In this document: positions 7,720-15,773 of the stretch, in pieces
How the letters are laid out: every line of letters starts with the position of its first letter
Position numbering within the stretch: the first letter of the stretch is position 1
Origin: an uncultured Robinsoniella sp.
GTDB taxonomy: Bacteria; Bacillota; Clostridia; Lachnospirales; Lachnospiraceae
Assembly: GCA_900540475.1 (NCBI GenBank)
Contig: UQGG01000016.1
Location: 62,001 to 126,000, forward strand
Direction: 5' to 3'
DNA length: 64,000 bases
Translations under genes and position numbers: made by a program
Notes under the pieces: generated by a model
Told to the model about the DNA's origin: nothing
The model's input: only the letters and a program-made list of their open reading frames with translations
Databases searched by the model: none

Positions 7720-8625
7720 TTAATTACTCAGCGGCAGACTGATCTGGAATCTTGTTCCCTGAGATTTGGAACTGGTTACGTTTATATCTCCATGCAAAGC
7801 TGTGGCGAGTTCTTTTGTAATCGAAAGTCCCAGTCCGCTCCCATTACCCGATCGGGCATGGTCACCCTTATAAAGACGGTCAAAAATGTAGGGCAATTGT
7901 TCCAAAGGAATATGGCTGCCGTCATTTATAACGGAAATCTGAACAATTCCCATCTGTAATTCCACAATAATTGTAATACAGGTACAATGTCCATGCCGTA
8001 CTGCATTCTGCATAAGATTATTAAGCATTCGCTTGTATGCCATGCTGTCGGTAGATAAGAGAAGCTCATCATCATCGATCCGTGCACTGATTTGAATTTT
8101 TTCTTTTTCCAAAACGGGAAGCCATTCAATAATAATTTCCCGTGTCAGTTCATTTAGGTCCACCGTGTCAAAATGAAATTGCTGTTCTTTAGAATTGAGT
8201 TTAAACCATTCAAAAAGCATATCCACATAAGATTTTAAATCATTTGCTTTTCGATAAGCAACAGAAATATATTCCTGTTGTTCGGTTTTGTCCGGCAGCT
8301 CATTTTCCAGGGCTTCCAGATAGCCCAGCAAGGAAGCAAGGGGAGTTCGGACATCATGGGAAAGACTGGTCAGTATCTGATTTTTGGCTTCATCTATATT
8401 TTCCAGCCGGGCGATTCGCATTTTATTTGTTTCTATAATTTCATTTAGTTCATAGCTGATATCAGCCATGATTCCGGTTCCTTTTGTAAATATCTTTTCC
8501 TGTTTGCCAAGCTTCACATCACGAAGAACACAAAGCCATTCCTTTTCCTGCCTTCGTATATGGCAGATATATAGAAGTTGTCCCATGCATAAGAGGAGCA
8601 AAAGGATAATCACCAATCCTGTCAT
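7720..8625 (-). CDS. Sensor histidine kinase of the bcr module
   Basis: The 301-residue kinase has one clear N-terminal membrane segment (residues 3-22) and no sizeable extracellular domain. HAMP-like sequence is followed by the H box SHDVRTPLASLLGY (His near 90), N box NLMQNAVRHG, the NDG loop, and the G2 box GSGLGLSITKEL. The small sensor part suggests it senses through its transporter or within the membrane. It overlaps the response regulator stop by 4 bases, so the two are translationally coupled. Confidence 0.92.
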   Translation of the reverse strand: MTGLVIILLLLLCMGQLLYICHIRRQEKEWLCVLRDVKLGKQEKIFTKGTGIMADISYELNEIIETNKMRIARLENIDEAKNQILTSLSHDVRTPLASLLGYLEALENELPDKTEQQEYISVAYRKANDLKSYVDMLFEWFKLNSKEQQFHFDTVDLNELTREIIIEWLPVLEKEKIQISARIDDDELLLSTDSMAYKRMLNNLMQNAVRHGHCTCITIIVELQMGIVQISVINDGSHIPLEQLPYIFDRLYKGDHARSGNGSGLGLSITKELATALHGDINVTSSKSQGTRFQISLPLSN

Positions 8626-9323
8626 GCCGGATCACCGCCAAACTTATATCCCACGCCCCAGATGGTTAAAATAAAAATCGGCTTCTCCGGACATGGTTCA
8701 ATTTTTTTACGCAGCCTGCGGATGAGTACCATGATATTATTATCGTCAAAAGCATATTCATCCTCCCAAACTGCACGGTATATCTGCTTTTTCGTAAATA
8801 CTTTTCCGCTGTTACGCGCAAAAAAATATAATAGATCAAATTCCTTTGCGGTCAGATCAATCATTGTGTTGTTAAGCCGCACTTCGTGTGCAGCCGGATC
8901 AATATGGAGACTGCCCATATCTAGCACTGGATCCTGGTGTTCTATGGAAGAGTTGAAAACGGTGTATCTTCGTAAAAGTGAGCCGGCACGAGCAACAAAT
9001 TCGTTATTACTGAAGGGTTTGGTAATGTAGTCATCCGCCCCCATACGCAGACCGGAGACTTTGTCTATCTCGCTGTCTTTAGCTGTCAGCATCAGGATTG
9101 GTACATGACTGGTTTTCCTGATTTCTGTCAGAACATCAAAGCCGCTTTTGCGGGGCAGCATAACATCCAGAACAATCAACTGATATTCTCCATGTAAAGC
9201 TTCAGCAAGCCCGCTTTCACCATCATGGCAGACCGTTACCTGGTTACCTTCGGCGGTTAAGTTTTTTTTCAGCAACAGACACAGATCTCTATCGTCATCA
9301 ATTATTAGTATTTTACTATTCAT
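8622..9323 (-). CDS. OmpR-family response regulator of the bcr module
   Basis: This 233-residue protein starts at the ATG at 9323 (MNSKILIIDDD), with GGGAGGACAGTATAAA upstream; a longer in-frame ORF lacks a ribosome site. The receiver domain has acidic DDD near residue 9, phospho-Asp in LIVLDVMLPRKSG and Lys in ITKPF. A C-terminal winged helix (about 130-230, VWEDEYAFDDNNIMVLIRRL) binds DNA. It should activate bcrAB and, from the shared promoter block, possibly uppP. Confidence 0.93.
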   Translation of the reverse strand: MNSKILIIDDDRDLCLLLKKNLTAEGNQVTVCHDGESGLAEALHGEYQLIVLDVMLPRKSGFDVLTEIRKTSHVPILMLTAKDSEIDKVSGLRMGADDYITKPFSNNEFVARAGSLLRRYTVFNSSIEHQDPVLDMGSLHIDPAAHEVRLNNTMIDLTAKEFDLLYFFARNSGKVFTKKQIYRAVWEDEYAFDDNNIMVLIRRLRKKIEPCPEKPIFILTIWGVGYKFGGDPA

Positions 9324-9422
9324 TTTATACTGTCCTCCCTGGGATTTCGCAGGTATCATCTGATTTTATTTATGCTTATAATGCCTGCTAATGAATTTTT
9401 AAATAGGCTGCTTTTGCAGTTT

Positions 9423-9451
9423 ATTATATTTCTCATGTGGGAAATAAACAA
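9423..9451 (-). promoter_or_regulatory. Promoter of the bcr two-component operon
   Basis: On the minus strand, TTGTTT (9451-9446), a 17-base spacer and TATAAT (9428-9423) lie about 100 bases before the regulator gene. Confidence 0.55.
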
Positions 9452-9549
9452 GGTATTAATTAAAAAAATGCAAAAAAGAGGCAGCCGATGATGACAAAGA
9501 TTAATATTAGAGTTTAGAAAAGAATTTATTTAATGCAGAAAGAATGATC

Positions 9550-9579
9550 TTGACTTTTTGGCAGTCACAATGATAAAAT
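9550..9579 (+). promoter_or_regulatory. Promoter of the MATE gene
   Basis: TTGACT (9550-9555), 18 bases and TAAAAT (9574-9579) would give a leader of about 165 bases. The leader contains a terminator-like hairpin and a second hairpin. No gene is seen between 9324 and 9748. Confidence 0.55.
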
Positions 9580-9598
9580 AATGGTAATCGAGTGGCAG

Positions 9599-9634
9599 AA
9601 GCGTAAATCCAGATTTGGGTTTGCGCTTTTTTGT
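9599..9634 (+). terminator. Terminator-like hairpin in the MATE leader (possible attenuator)
   Basis: Twelve pairs, two of them G-U (9599-9610 with 9617-9628), are followed by a T run. It lies just downstream of the predicted start point and 115 bases before the gene. A second hairpin (TGCAGTATGA with TCATTCTGCA) follows at about 9657-9685. Confidence 0.55.
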
Positions 9635-9748
9635 CGTTGATTTTTATACAGGTTCCAGTGCAGTATGAAATCCGGAATCATTCTGCAGAACAGCAGGTTG
9701 TGGCAGCTTTCCTGAAAAGTCTCCAAATAAAAAGTATGGAGGAAAATA

Positions 9749-11137
9749 ATGGAGGAAAAAGTAACAATGAACAAAATGGGTACAGAGCCGGTAAACAGAC
9801 TGATGGTTAAAATGGGAGTTCCCATGATTATCTCTATGGTACTGCAGGCTCTGTATAATGTAGTAGACAGCTATTTCGTATCGAATATGAAGGATACGGC
9901 TGAAATTTCCGGGATGGGGGAATATGCAGTGAATGCACTTACCCTGGCATTTCCCGTTCAGATGCTGATGGTTGCAATTGGCGTGGGAACCGGCGTGGGA
10001 ATTAATGCGCTGCTGGCAAAAAGCCTGGGCGAGGGGAATCACAAAAAAGCAAGCCGGATTGCCGGAAATGCAATATTTTTAGGTCTCTGTACCTATCTCG
10101 TATTTTTGATTTTTGGTTTATTTGGCGTCAATGCTTATCTGCATTCCCAGACGACAGATCCGGTCATCCTGGAAATGGGGCAATCCTATCTTGGCATTTG
10201 CACCGTCTGGTCCTTTGGAATCATTATGTACACCATCTATGAAAAACTGCTTCAGGCCACCGGGCGGACGACATTGACTACTATCGCTCAAATAGCAGGC
10301 GCACTGGTGAATATAGTTTTGGATCCGATAATGATTTTTGGGTATTTTGGATGCCCTGAAATGGGAATCAGCGGAGCCGCCTATGCAACGATTATTGGTC
10401 AGACGGTTTCTTTTCTTCTGGACGCAGTTTTCCACTATGGATTTAACAAAGATATAGATCCCAGCCCCCGATATATAAAACCAAAGAGGGCGATAATCAA
10501 CGAAATCTATAAGGTGGGATTACCGGCGATTATCATGCAGGCGTTGATGTCATTCATGACCTATGGGGTAAATATTATCTTCGGAGCAGTTTCCAGCGCA
10601 GCGGTGACGGCATATGGTGTCTATTATAAGATCCAGCAGTTTGTCTTTTTTGCTGCATTTGGAATGAATAATGCATTGATTCCAATCGTATCCTTTAACT
10701 ATGGGAAAAGGGATCGGAAAAGAGTGGATGAAGGAATCAAATATGGCATGATATATACGCTGCTGATCATGGCTGTGGGCTTGCTGGGTCTTCAGATATT
10801 TGCAGACCAATTAGCCGGAATCTTTTCCGTGGCACCGGAAACACAAAAATTGTGTGTACTTGCAATTCGTATCGTAACACTTGGGTATCTGTTTGCGGGC
10901 GCCAATATAGCATATCAGGGAATTTTCCAGGCGCTGGGGTGTGGCATAAGATCCTTGATTCTATCTCTGCTGCGGTTGATAGTTGTGGCATTGCCTCTGG
11001 CATGGTTATTTACCAAATTTCAAAATGCATCGGTACTAATCTGGGTATCATTCCCGATTGCAGAAGGTGTTGCGTTAGCGGCAGGCATTCTGTTAATGAA
11101 ACAGATTGCTGATAAACAGCTGAAAGGGCTGAAATAG
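9749..11137 (+). CDS. MATE family efflux transporter
   Basis: The protein has 462 residues with about 12 membrane segments arranged as two similar halves (first half opens MGVPMIISMVLQALYNVVDSYFV, second half VGLPAIIMQALMSFMTYGVN). Both are MatE signatures. It should export cationic drugs or metabolites using a sodium or proton gradient. GGAGG lies 6 bases before the ATG. The next gene, a cytidylate-kinase-like protein, starts 32 bases downstream in the same direction and may be co-transcribed. Confidence 0.93.
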   Translation: MEEKVTMNKMGTEPVNRLMVKMGVPMIISMVLQALYNVVDSYFVSNMKDTAEISGMGEYAVNALTLAFPVQMLMVAIGVGTGVGINALLAKSLGEGNHKKASRIAGNAIFLGLCTYLVFLIFGLFGVNAYLHSQTTDPVILEMGQSYLGICTVWSFGIIMYTIYEKLLQATGRTTLTTIAQIAGALVNIVLDPIMIFGYFGCPEMGISGAAYATIIGQTVSFLLDAVFHYGFNKDIDPSPRYIKPKRAIINEIYKVGLPAIIMQALMSFMTYGVNIIFGAVSSAAVTAYGVYYKIQQFVFFAAFGMNNALIPIVSFNYGKRDRKRVDEGIKYGMIYTLLIMAVGLLGLQIFADQLAGIFSVAPETQKLCVLAIRIVTLGYLFAGANIAYQGIFQALGCGIRSLILSLLRLIVVALPLAWLFTKFQNASVLIWVSFPIAEGVALAAGILLMKQIADKQLKGLK

Positions 11138-11169
11138 AAAGAACTGAATATAGAAAGGGCGGATGAATC

Positions 11170-11757
11170 ATGAAAAAAAGAATTATTACAATTAGCAGAG
11201 AGTTTGGAAGCGGTGGAAGAACCATAGGAAAACTGGTGGCAGACAGTCTGGGAATTGCTTTCTACGATAAGGAAATTATTGAAAAGGCAGCGGGTGAAAC
11301 AGGCTTTTCAGAGGAATTTATTGAAGAGCAAGGGGAAGATTCTCCTACGAAAAGTATTTTTGCTTATTCCTTTATTGGAAGAGGCATGAACGGCATGTCA
11401 GCGGAAGATTATCTGTGGACGGCACAACGCAGAATAATCCTTGATTTAGCAGAGAAAGAACCCTGTGTAATCGTAGGAAGATGTGCGGATTATATTTTAA
11501 GAGACCGGGAGGACTGCCTGAACGTTTTTATCCATGCTGATGTGGACAAAAGAGCGAAACGAATTGTAGAACTCTACGGAGAGACAGATACAAAACCGAG
11601 AAAGCGCCTAGCAGACAAAGATAAAAAGAGAAAAATTAACTATAATTATTACACGGACCAGGTGTGGGGCAGGGCGCAGAATTACCACTTGACACTGGAC
11701 AGCGGCGTAATTGGAATCCACCCGTGTGCAGAAATTATTACCTGGATTTCTAAGTAA
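11170..11757 (+). CDS. Cytidylate kinase-like family protein
   Basis: This 195-residue protein opens with IITISREFGSGGRTIGKLVA, the P-loop form typical of the cytidylate-kinase-like family. It continues with FYDKEIIEKAA and a lid-like Arg/Lys stretch (KRAKRIVELYGE). Members bind nucleotides, but their substrate is mostly unproven. The true cytidylate kinase Cmk is usually longer at the C-terminus, so I do not call it cmk. GGGCGGATGAATC precedes the ATG. Confidence 0.85.
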   Translation: MKKRIITISREFGSGGRTIGKLVADSLGIAFYDKEIIEKAAGETGFSEEFIEEQGEDSPTKSIFAYSFIGRGMNGMSAEDYLWTAQRRIILDLAEKEPCVIVGRCADYILRDREDCLNVFIHADVDKRAKRIVELYGETDTKPRKRLADKDKKRKINYNYYTDQVWGRAQNYHLTLDSGVIGIHPCAEIITWISK

Positions 11758-11893
11758 TAAATGTCACAATATTTACATGAAAATAAAACTTTAAGGCTAT
11801 CCATTTTGTAGATTACATGCTATGATAGGACATATAAAATCTAAAGCGTATACGACTATTTATACACGTATGCATATGAAGGAGCTGAATAGT

Positions 11894-12808
11894 ATGAGAC
11901 TGGTTACCCGTTCCGACTTTGATGGTTTGGTTTGTGGTGCGCTGCTGAAAGAAGCAGGAATTATTGATCATTGGAAGTTTGCACATCCCAAAGATCTGCA
12001 GGATGGTCTGGTAGAAATTACAGAGGATGACTGCCTTGCCAATGTACCTTATGTAGAGGGATGCGGCCTATGGTTTGACCATCATTCCAGTGAATTTGAG
12101 AGAAACGAGCTGGAAGGAAAATATAAAGGAGAAAGCCGTATAACACCGTCCTGTGCAAGAATTATTTATGATTATTATGGAGGCAATGAAAGGTTCTCCC
12201 ATTTTAATGAAATGATGGAAGCTGTAGACAAGGTGGATTCAGGCAATTTGACAATTGACGAAATCCAGAATCCGGAAGGCTGGATACTCATTGGTTTCCT
12301 GATGGATCCCAGAACAGGGTTAGGCCGCTGGAGGAATTTTACGATTTCCAATTATCAGTTAATGGAAAAGCTGATCGATGCCTGCCGCACCATGAATACA
12401 GAGGAAATACTTAGTCTGACAGATGTAAAAGAAAGAATTGAAGTCTATTTTGAACAGACAGCGAAATTTCAAGAAATGATACAAGCACATACCAGAGTGG
12501 AAAAAGATGTAATTATTTCGGATCTGCGAGGCGTAGACCCTATCTATACAGGAAACCGTTTCCTGATATACAGTATGTATCCACAGCAGAACATTTCAGC
12601 CTGGATTGTAAATGGAAAAGGCGGCAAAGGGTGCTCAGCAGCAGTTGGTTACAGTATTTTGAACCGGACTTCCGACATAGATGTGGGAAGCCTGATGCTG
12701 AAATATGGCGGTGGCGGACATAAAGCAGTTGGTACCTGCCAGTTCAGTGATGAAGAAATGGATGAGCTGCTTCCGAAAATGCTGGATGAGTTGATAAATA
12801 AAAGATAA
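11894..12808 (+). CDS. DHH/DHHA1 family phosphoesterase
   Basis: The 304-residue protein starts at the ATG at 11894 because GAAGGAGCTGAATAGT stands directly before it; 24 upstream codons are open but lack a ribosome site. DHH motifs are SDFDGLVCGALL (residues 6-17), a second metal site and WFDHHSSE (about 62-69). The C-terminal DHHA1 end is KYGGGGHKAVGTCQF. Such enzymes cut phosphoester bonds in short oligonucleotides, cyclic dinucleotides or polyphosphate with Mn or Mg; which one applies here is not visible. Confidence 0.88.
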   Translation: MRLVTRSDFDGLVCGALLKEAGIIDHWKFAHPKDLQDGLVEITEDDCLANVPYVEGCGLWFDHHSSEFERNELEGKYKGESRITPSCARIIYDYYGGNERFSHFNEMMEAVDKVDSGNLTIDEIQNPEGWILIGFLMDPRTGLGRWRNFTISNYQLMEKLIDACRTMNTEEILSLTDVKERIEVYFEQTAKFQEMIQAHTRVEKDVIISDLRGVDPIYTGNRFLIYSMYPQQNISAWIVNGKGGKGCSAAVGYSILNRTSDIDVGSLMLKYGGGGHKAVGTCQFSDEEMDELLPKMLDELINKR

Positions 12809-12822
12809 TCATGATGATGGAA

Positions 12823-12850
12823 AAGGCGTGTTCTTTATTGAATGCGCCTT
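12823..12850 (+). terminator. Weak terminator hairpin after the DHH gene
   Basis: AAGGCG and CGCCTT pair with an inner short stem, followed by TATAAAA rather than a long T run. It separates the DHH gene from the fluoride promoter. Confidence 0.45.
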
Positions 12851-12861
12851 ATAAAATCCAG

Positions 12862-12890
12862 TTGACATTTCCAACCCAATATGCTAATAT
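12862..12890 (+). promoter_or_regulatory. Promoter of the fluoride operon
   Basis: TTGACA (12862-12867), exactly 17 bases and TAATAT (12885-12890) place transcription start a few bases before the riboswitch aptamer. Confidence 0.85.
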
Positions 12891-12906
12891 TCACAATAGA
12901 AAATAA

Positions 12907-13000
12907 ACGGGAATGAGGTTCTCCCCAGGTAAACAATACCTAAACTGCTATTAGCTGATGACTTCTGTTTCAGGACAGGAGTGTCAGTTTTTTTATGTGC
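12907..13000 (+). promoter_or_regulatory. Fluoride riboswitch (crcB motif) with overlapping terminator
   Basis: The aptamer shows the crcB consensus: GGGAATGAGGTTCTCCC (P1-proximal hairpin), an extra AGGTA-TACCT hairpin, AAACTGCTATTAGC and GCTGATGACTTCT. The 3' aptamer strand can instead pair with AGGAGTGTCAG and a T7 run at 12956-12994, forming a terminator. Fluoride binding would block the terminator and turn on the downstream genes. Both genes that follow are known members of fluoride regulons. Confidence 0.93.
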
Positions 13001-13030
13001 AGAAACCTGCATAGCAGAGGTTCAATCAAA

Positions 13031-13071
13031 AAAGCTGGCAAATCAATGAAAATTGAGCTGCCAGTTTTTTT
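13031..13071 (+). terminator. Second terminator-like hairpin before the ClC-F gene
   Basis: CTGGCA (13035-13040) pairs with TGCCAG (13059-13064), with an inner TCAAT/ATTGA stem, a run of A before and a run of T after. It ends 17 bases before the ClC ATG, so transcripts passing the riboswitch meet a second possible stop. It could also act on initiation by sequestering the region before GGAGG. Confidence 0.7.
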
Positions 13072-13087
13072 AGTTCAGGAGGAAGAT

Positions 13088-14302
13088 ATGTTTAAGCGAG
13101 CGTTACAAAGTTATAGAGATATTCTGATATTATGCATTGCTGCTTCTGTGATCGGAGTAATTGTGGGAATGCTGGATGCGGGTTTTGGAGAGGTTCTGTT
13201 GTGGATTACCGGGCAGAGAGAACGGCATCCATTCCTGTTTATTCCGTTTCTGCCGCTGGCTGGAGCTTTGATGATCGGGGCATACCAGAAGGCTGGTAAG
13301 AATTGTCTGAAAGGGATGGGGCTGGTATTCCAGGTCAGGTTCAGGGAGGAAAGAGAGATTCCTCTTCGTTTAATTCCCTTTACGATCGTCAGCACCTGGG
13401 CAACGCATTTATTTGGAGGCAGTGCGGGCAGGGAGGGGGTTGCGGTTCAGATTGGTGCGACGGTTGCCCATGGGATTGGAAGCCGCCTGCGTGTAGCCAA
13501 TGCATCCGAAATTTTGCTTGTGGCGGGGATGGCAGCAGGTTTCGCCGGGCTATTCCAGACTCCGATTGCAGCTGTGTTTTTTGCCCTGGAAGTGTTGGTA
13601 GCCGGGGTTTTGGACTACGAAGCGCTGCTTACGGCTCTGACTGCATCTGTAATTGCCGCAAAAGTTTCTCATTTTATGGGACTGGAGAAATTCAGCGTAC
13701 CCCTGGATCTTTCTATACATCTTACACTTGCTTTTTGTGTGAAGCTTCTGGTTGTGGGGCTGGCGTTTGGCATAACCGGGGGAATATTTGCAAGGAGCCT
13801 GAAAAAGTTAAAGGAAGTTACCGGAGGGTTGCTGCAGAATCCGATACATAAAATAGCCGTGATGGGAGCAGCAGTAGGTTTGTTTTCCCTTTTAATTCAC
13901 GCAGGGAGATATTCCGGGCTGGGAACGAATCTGATTCAAAGCTGCTTTGGAGGTGGAGCGGTTTATCCTTATGACTGGATTGTGAAGTTAGTATTTACAA
14001 TCGTAACGCTGGCTGCCGGATTCCAAGGCGGGGAAGTAACACCTCTTTTTTCCATTGGGGCAAGCCTGGGGCTGGTTTTAGGGGATTTTCTGAATCTGCC
14101 GGCGGCATTTATTGCGGCATTGGGGTATGCAGGGGTATTTTCCGGTGCTACGAATACCTTTATCGCACCGGTATTTATAGGAGCGGAGGTATTTGGATTT
14201 CAATATCTGCCGTATTTCTTCGTTGTTTGCGCAATTGCTCATGTGGTGAGCGGCAGCCAGTCCATTTATCCGGCGCAGAGGAAACACCGTTTAGAGCTAT
14301 AG
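13088..14302 (+). CDS. ClC-F type fluoride/proton antiporter
   Basis: The 404-residue protein starts at the ATG at 13088 after TTCAGGAGGAAGAT; a longer ORF from 12995 runs through the terminator and is not real. It is a ClC membrane protein with GGSAGREGVAVQIGA (about residues 108-122) and FQGGEVTPLFSIGA (about 314-327). These are the forms found in the fluoride-exporting ClC-F branch rather than in chloride channels. It ejects fluoride in exchange for protons. Control by the fluoride riboswitch directly upstream agrees. Confidence 0.93.
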   Translation: MFKRALQSYRDILILCIAASVIGVIVGMLDAGFGEVLLWITGQRERHPFLFIPFLPLAGALMIGAYQKAGKNCLKGMGLVFQVRFREEREIPLRLIPFTIVSTWATHLFGGSAGREGVAVQIGATVAHGIGSRLRVANASEILLVAGMAAGFAGLFQTPIAAVFFALEVLVAGVLDYEALLTALTASVIAAKVSHFMGLEKFSVPLDLSIHLTLAFCVKLLVVGLAFGITGGIFARSLKKLKEVTGGLLQNPIHKIAVMGAAVGLFSLLIHAGRYSGLGTNLIQSCFGGGAVYPYDWIVKLVFTIVTLAAGFQGGEVTPLFSIGASLGLVLGDFLNLPAAFIAALGYAGVFSGATNTFIAPVFIGAEVFGFQYLPYFFVVCAIAHVVSGSQSIYPAQRKHRLEL

Positions 14303-14336
14303 AATTATAAAAAATAAAAATACAGGAGAGAATATC

Positions 14337-15536
14337 ATGTTGACAAGTTTTGCATTTATTTTTTTATTAGGAATGCTGCTCAGTTCCATTCTTAAAAAAC
14401 TAAGGCTGCCGGGCCTTCTGGGGATGCTCATTACCGGAATTGTGCTGGGACCTTATGTATTAAATCTGCTGGATCCCTCGATTTTAAGCATTTCTGCTGA
14501 TCTGAGGCAAATTGCCCTGATTATTATCCTGACAAGGGCAGGATTATCTTTAGATATCAATGATCTGAAGAAAGTGGGACGTCCGGCTATTCTGATGTGT
14601 TTTGTTCCGGCGTGCCTTGAGATTGCGGGAATGATACTGCTGGCACCGGGACTTTTGGGGATTTCGGTGCTGGATGCAGCCATTATGGGAACTGTTGTGG
14701 CAGCGGTTTCTCCCGCAGTGATCGTTCCAAAAATGCTGATGCTCATGGAGCAAGGTTATGGCAGAGAAAACAGTATTCCACAGTTGATTATGGCGGGAGC
14801 TTCTGTGGATGATGTATTTGTAATCGTCCTGTTTACGGCATTTACGGGACTGGCACAGGGGGAAAGCATCACGGCTGCCAGTTTTGCACAGGTACCGGTG
14901 TCCATACTGACCGGTATGATAGCCGGTGTTGTAACTGGCTTGTTACTTGCTGTCCTGTTTGCAAAGCTGCATATGAGGGATTCGGGAAAAGTAGTTGTGC
15001 TGCTCAGTATTTCATTTTTAATGGTGGCGCTGGAAAATTCTATTAAGGGCGTCATTCCGTTTTCGGGGTTACTGGCTGTTATGAGCATGGGAATCGCACT
15101 TCAGAAAAAGCGGCCTGTTGTGGCGGAAAGGCTGTCCGTGAAATATTCAAAACTATGGGTGGCGGCGGAGATTCTGCTGTTCGTGCTGGTTGGGGCGACC
15201 GTGGATGTGAGTTATGCGCTGGCAGCAGGCGCATCGGCAATTATACTGATCTTTGGCGTATTGTTGTTTCGTATGGCGGGCGTATTTCTGTGTATGCTGA
15301 AAACGAGATTGTCCGGTAAAGAACGCCTGTTTTGTATGATTGCCTATATGCCAAAAGCTACCGTGCAGGCAGCGATTGGAGGCGTGCCGCTGGCATTGGG
15401 GCTGGGCTGTGGTAAAATTGTACTGACTGTTGCAGTACTCGCCATATTGATTACGGCACCGCTAGGTGCTTTTGGTGTAGACATGACTTATCGGAAGCTC
15501 CTTCCCAGGATTCTGGATAAAACATCAGATTTATAG
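14337..15536 (+). CDS. Cation:proton antiporter (CPA family) of the fluoride operon
   Basis: This 399-residue protein has about 12 membrane segments. It opens with FAFIFLLGMLLSSILKKL and GLLGMLITGIVLGPYVL and has the acidic transport-site pair within MAGASVDDVFVIVLF (about 155-169). It belongs to the sodium/potassium:proton exchangers. Such genes often sit under fluoride riboswitches, presumably to restore proton or cation balance as HF enters. It follows the ClC-F gene by 34 bases with ACAGGAGAG before the ATG, so it is in the same operon. Confidence 0.9.
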   Translation: MLTSFAFIFLLGMLLSSILKKLRLPGLLGMLITGIVLGPYVLNLLDPSILSISADLRQIALIIILTRAGLSLDINDLKKVGRPAILMCFVPACLEIAGMILLAPGLLGISVLDAAIMGTVVAAVSPAVIVPKMLMLMEQGYGRENSIPQLIMAGASVDDVFVIVLFTAFTGLAQGESITAASFAQVPVSILTGMIAGVVTGLLLAVLFAKLHMRDSGKVVVLLSISFLMVALENSIKGVIPFSGLLAVMSMGIALQKKRPVVAERLSVKYSKLWVAAEILLFVLVGATVDVSYALAAGASAIILIFGVLLFRMAGVFLCMLKTRLSGKERLFCMIAYMPKATVQAAIGGVPLALGLGCGKIVLTVAVLAILITAPLGAFGVDMTYRKLLPRILDKTSDL

Positions 15537-15553
15537 TTATCGCAGGGCTAATA

Positions 15554-15613
15554 CCCCGCCGCTTGCAGTGAGACAGATTGATTGTCTCTTGCTTACGGCG
15601 GGGGTTCTTGATT
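15554..15613 (+). terminator. Intrinsic terminator of the fluoride operon
   Basis: CCCCGCCG (15554-15561) pairs with CGGCGGGG (15596-15603) around an inner GAGACA/TGTCTC stem, followed by a T-rich tail. Confidence 0.8.
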
Positions 15614-15773
15614 TTTGTGTTTCTGAAAATGTTCGTATGTTTTGTACTTGCCAAAATCCATGCCTATAGCGTATTTTATACAGGAGTGCCGAATTATACA
15701 AGAAAATAACTCTTGAATATAGCCTATAATTACATTAACAAATAAATCACATGAAATAAAAGGAGAGCAGGAA

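Noticed and set aside
12995..13087. Longer N-terminus for the ClC-F protein from 12995
   Set aside because: It would be translated through the riboswitch terminator region and second hairpin, while GGAGG stands directly before the ATG at 13088.
13303..13851. Plus-strand ORF of 182 residues inside the ClC-F gene
   Set aside because: Overlaps the well-supported ClC-F frame throughout, has no ribosome site and a Cys/Gly/Arg-rich composition typical of an out-of-frame reading.
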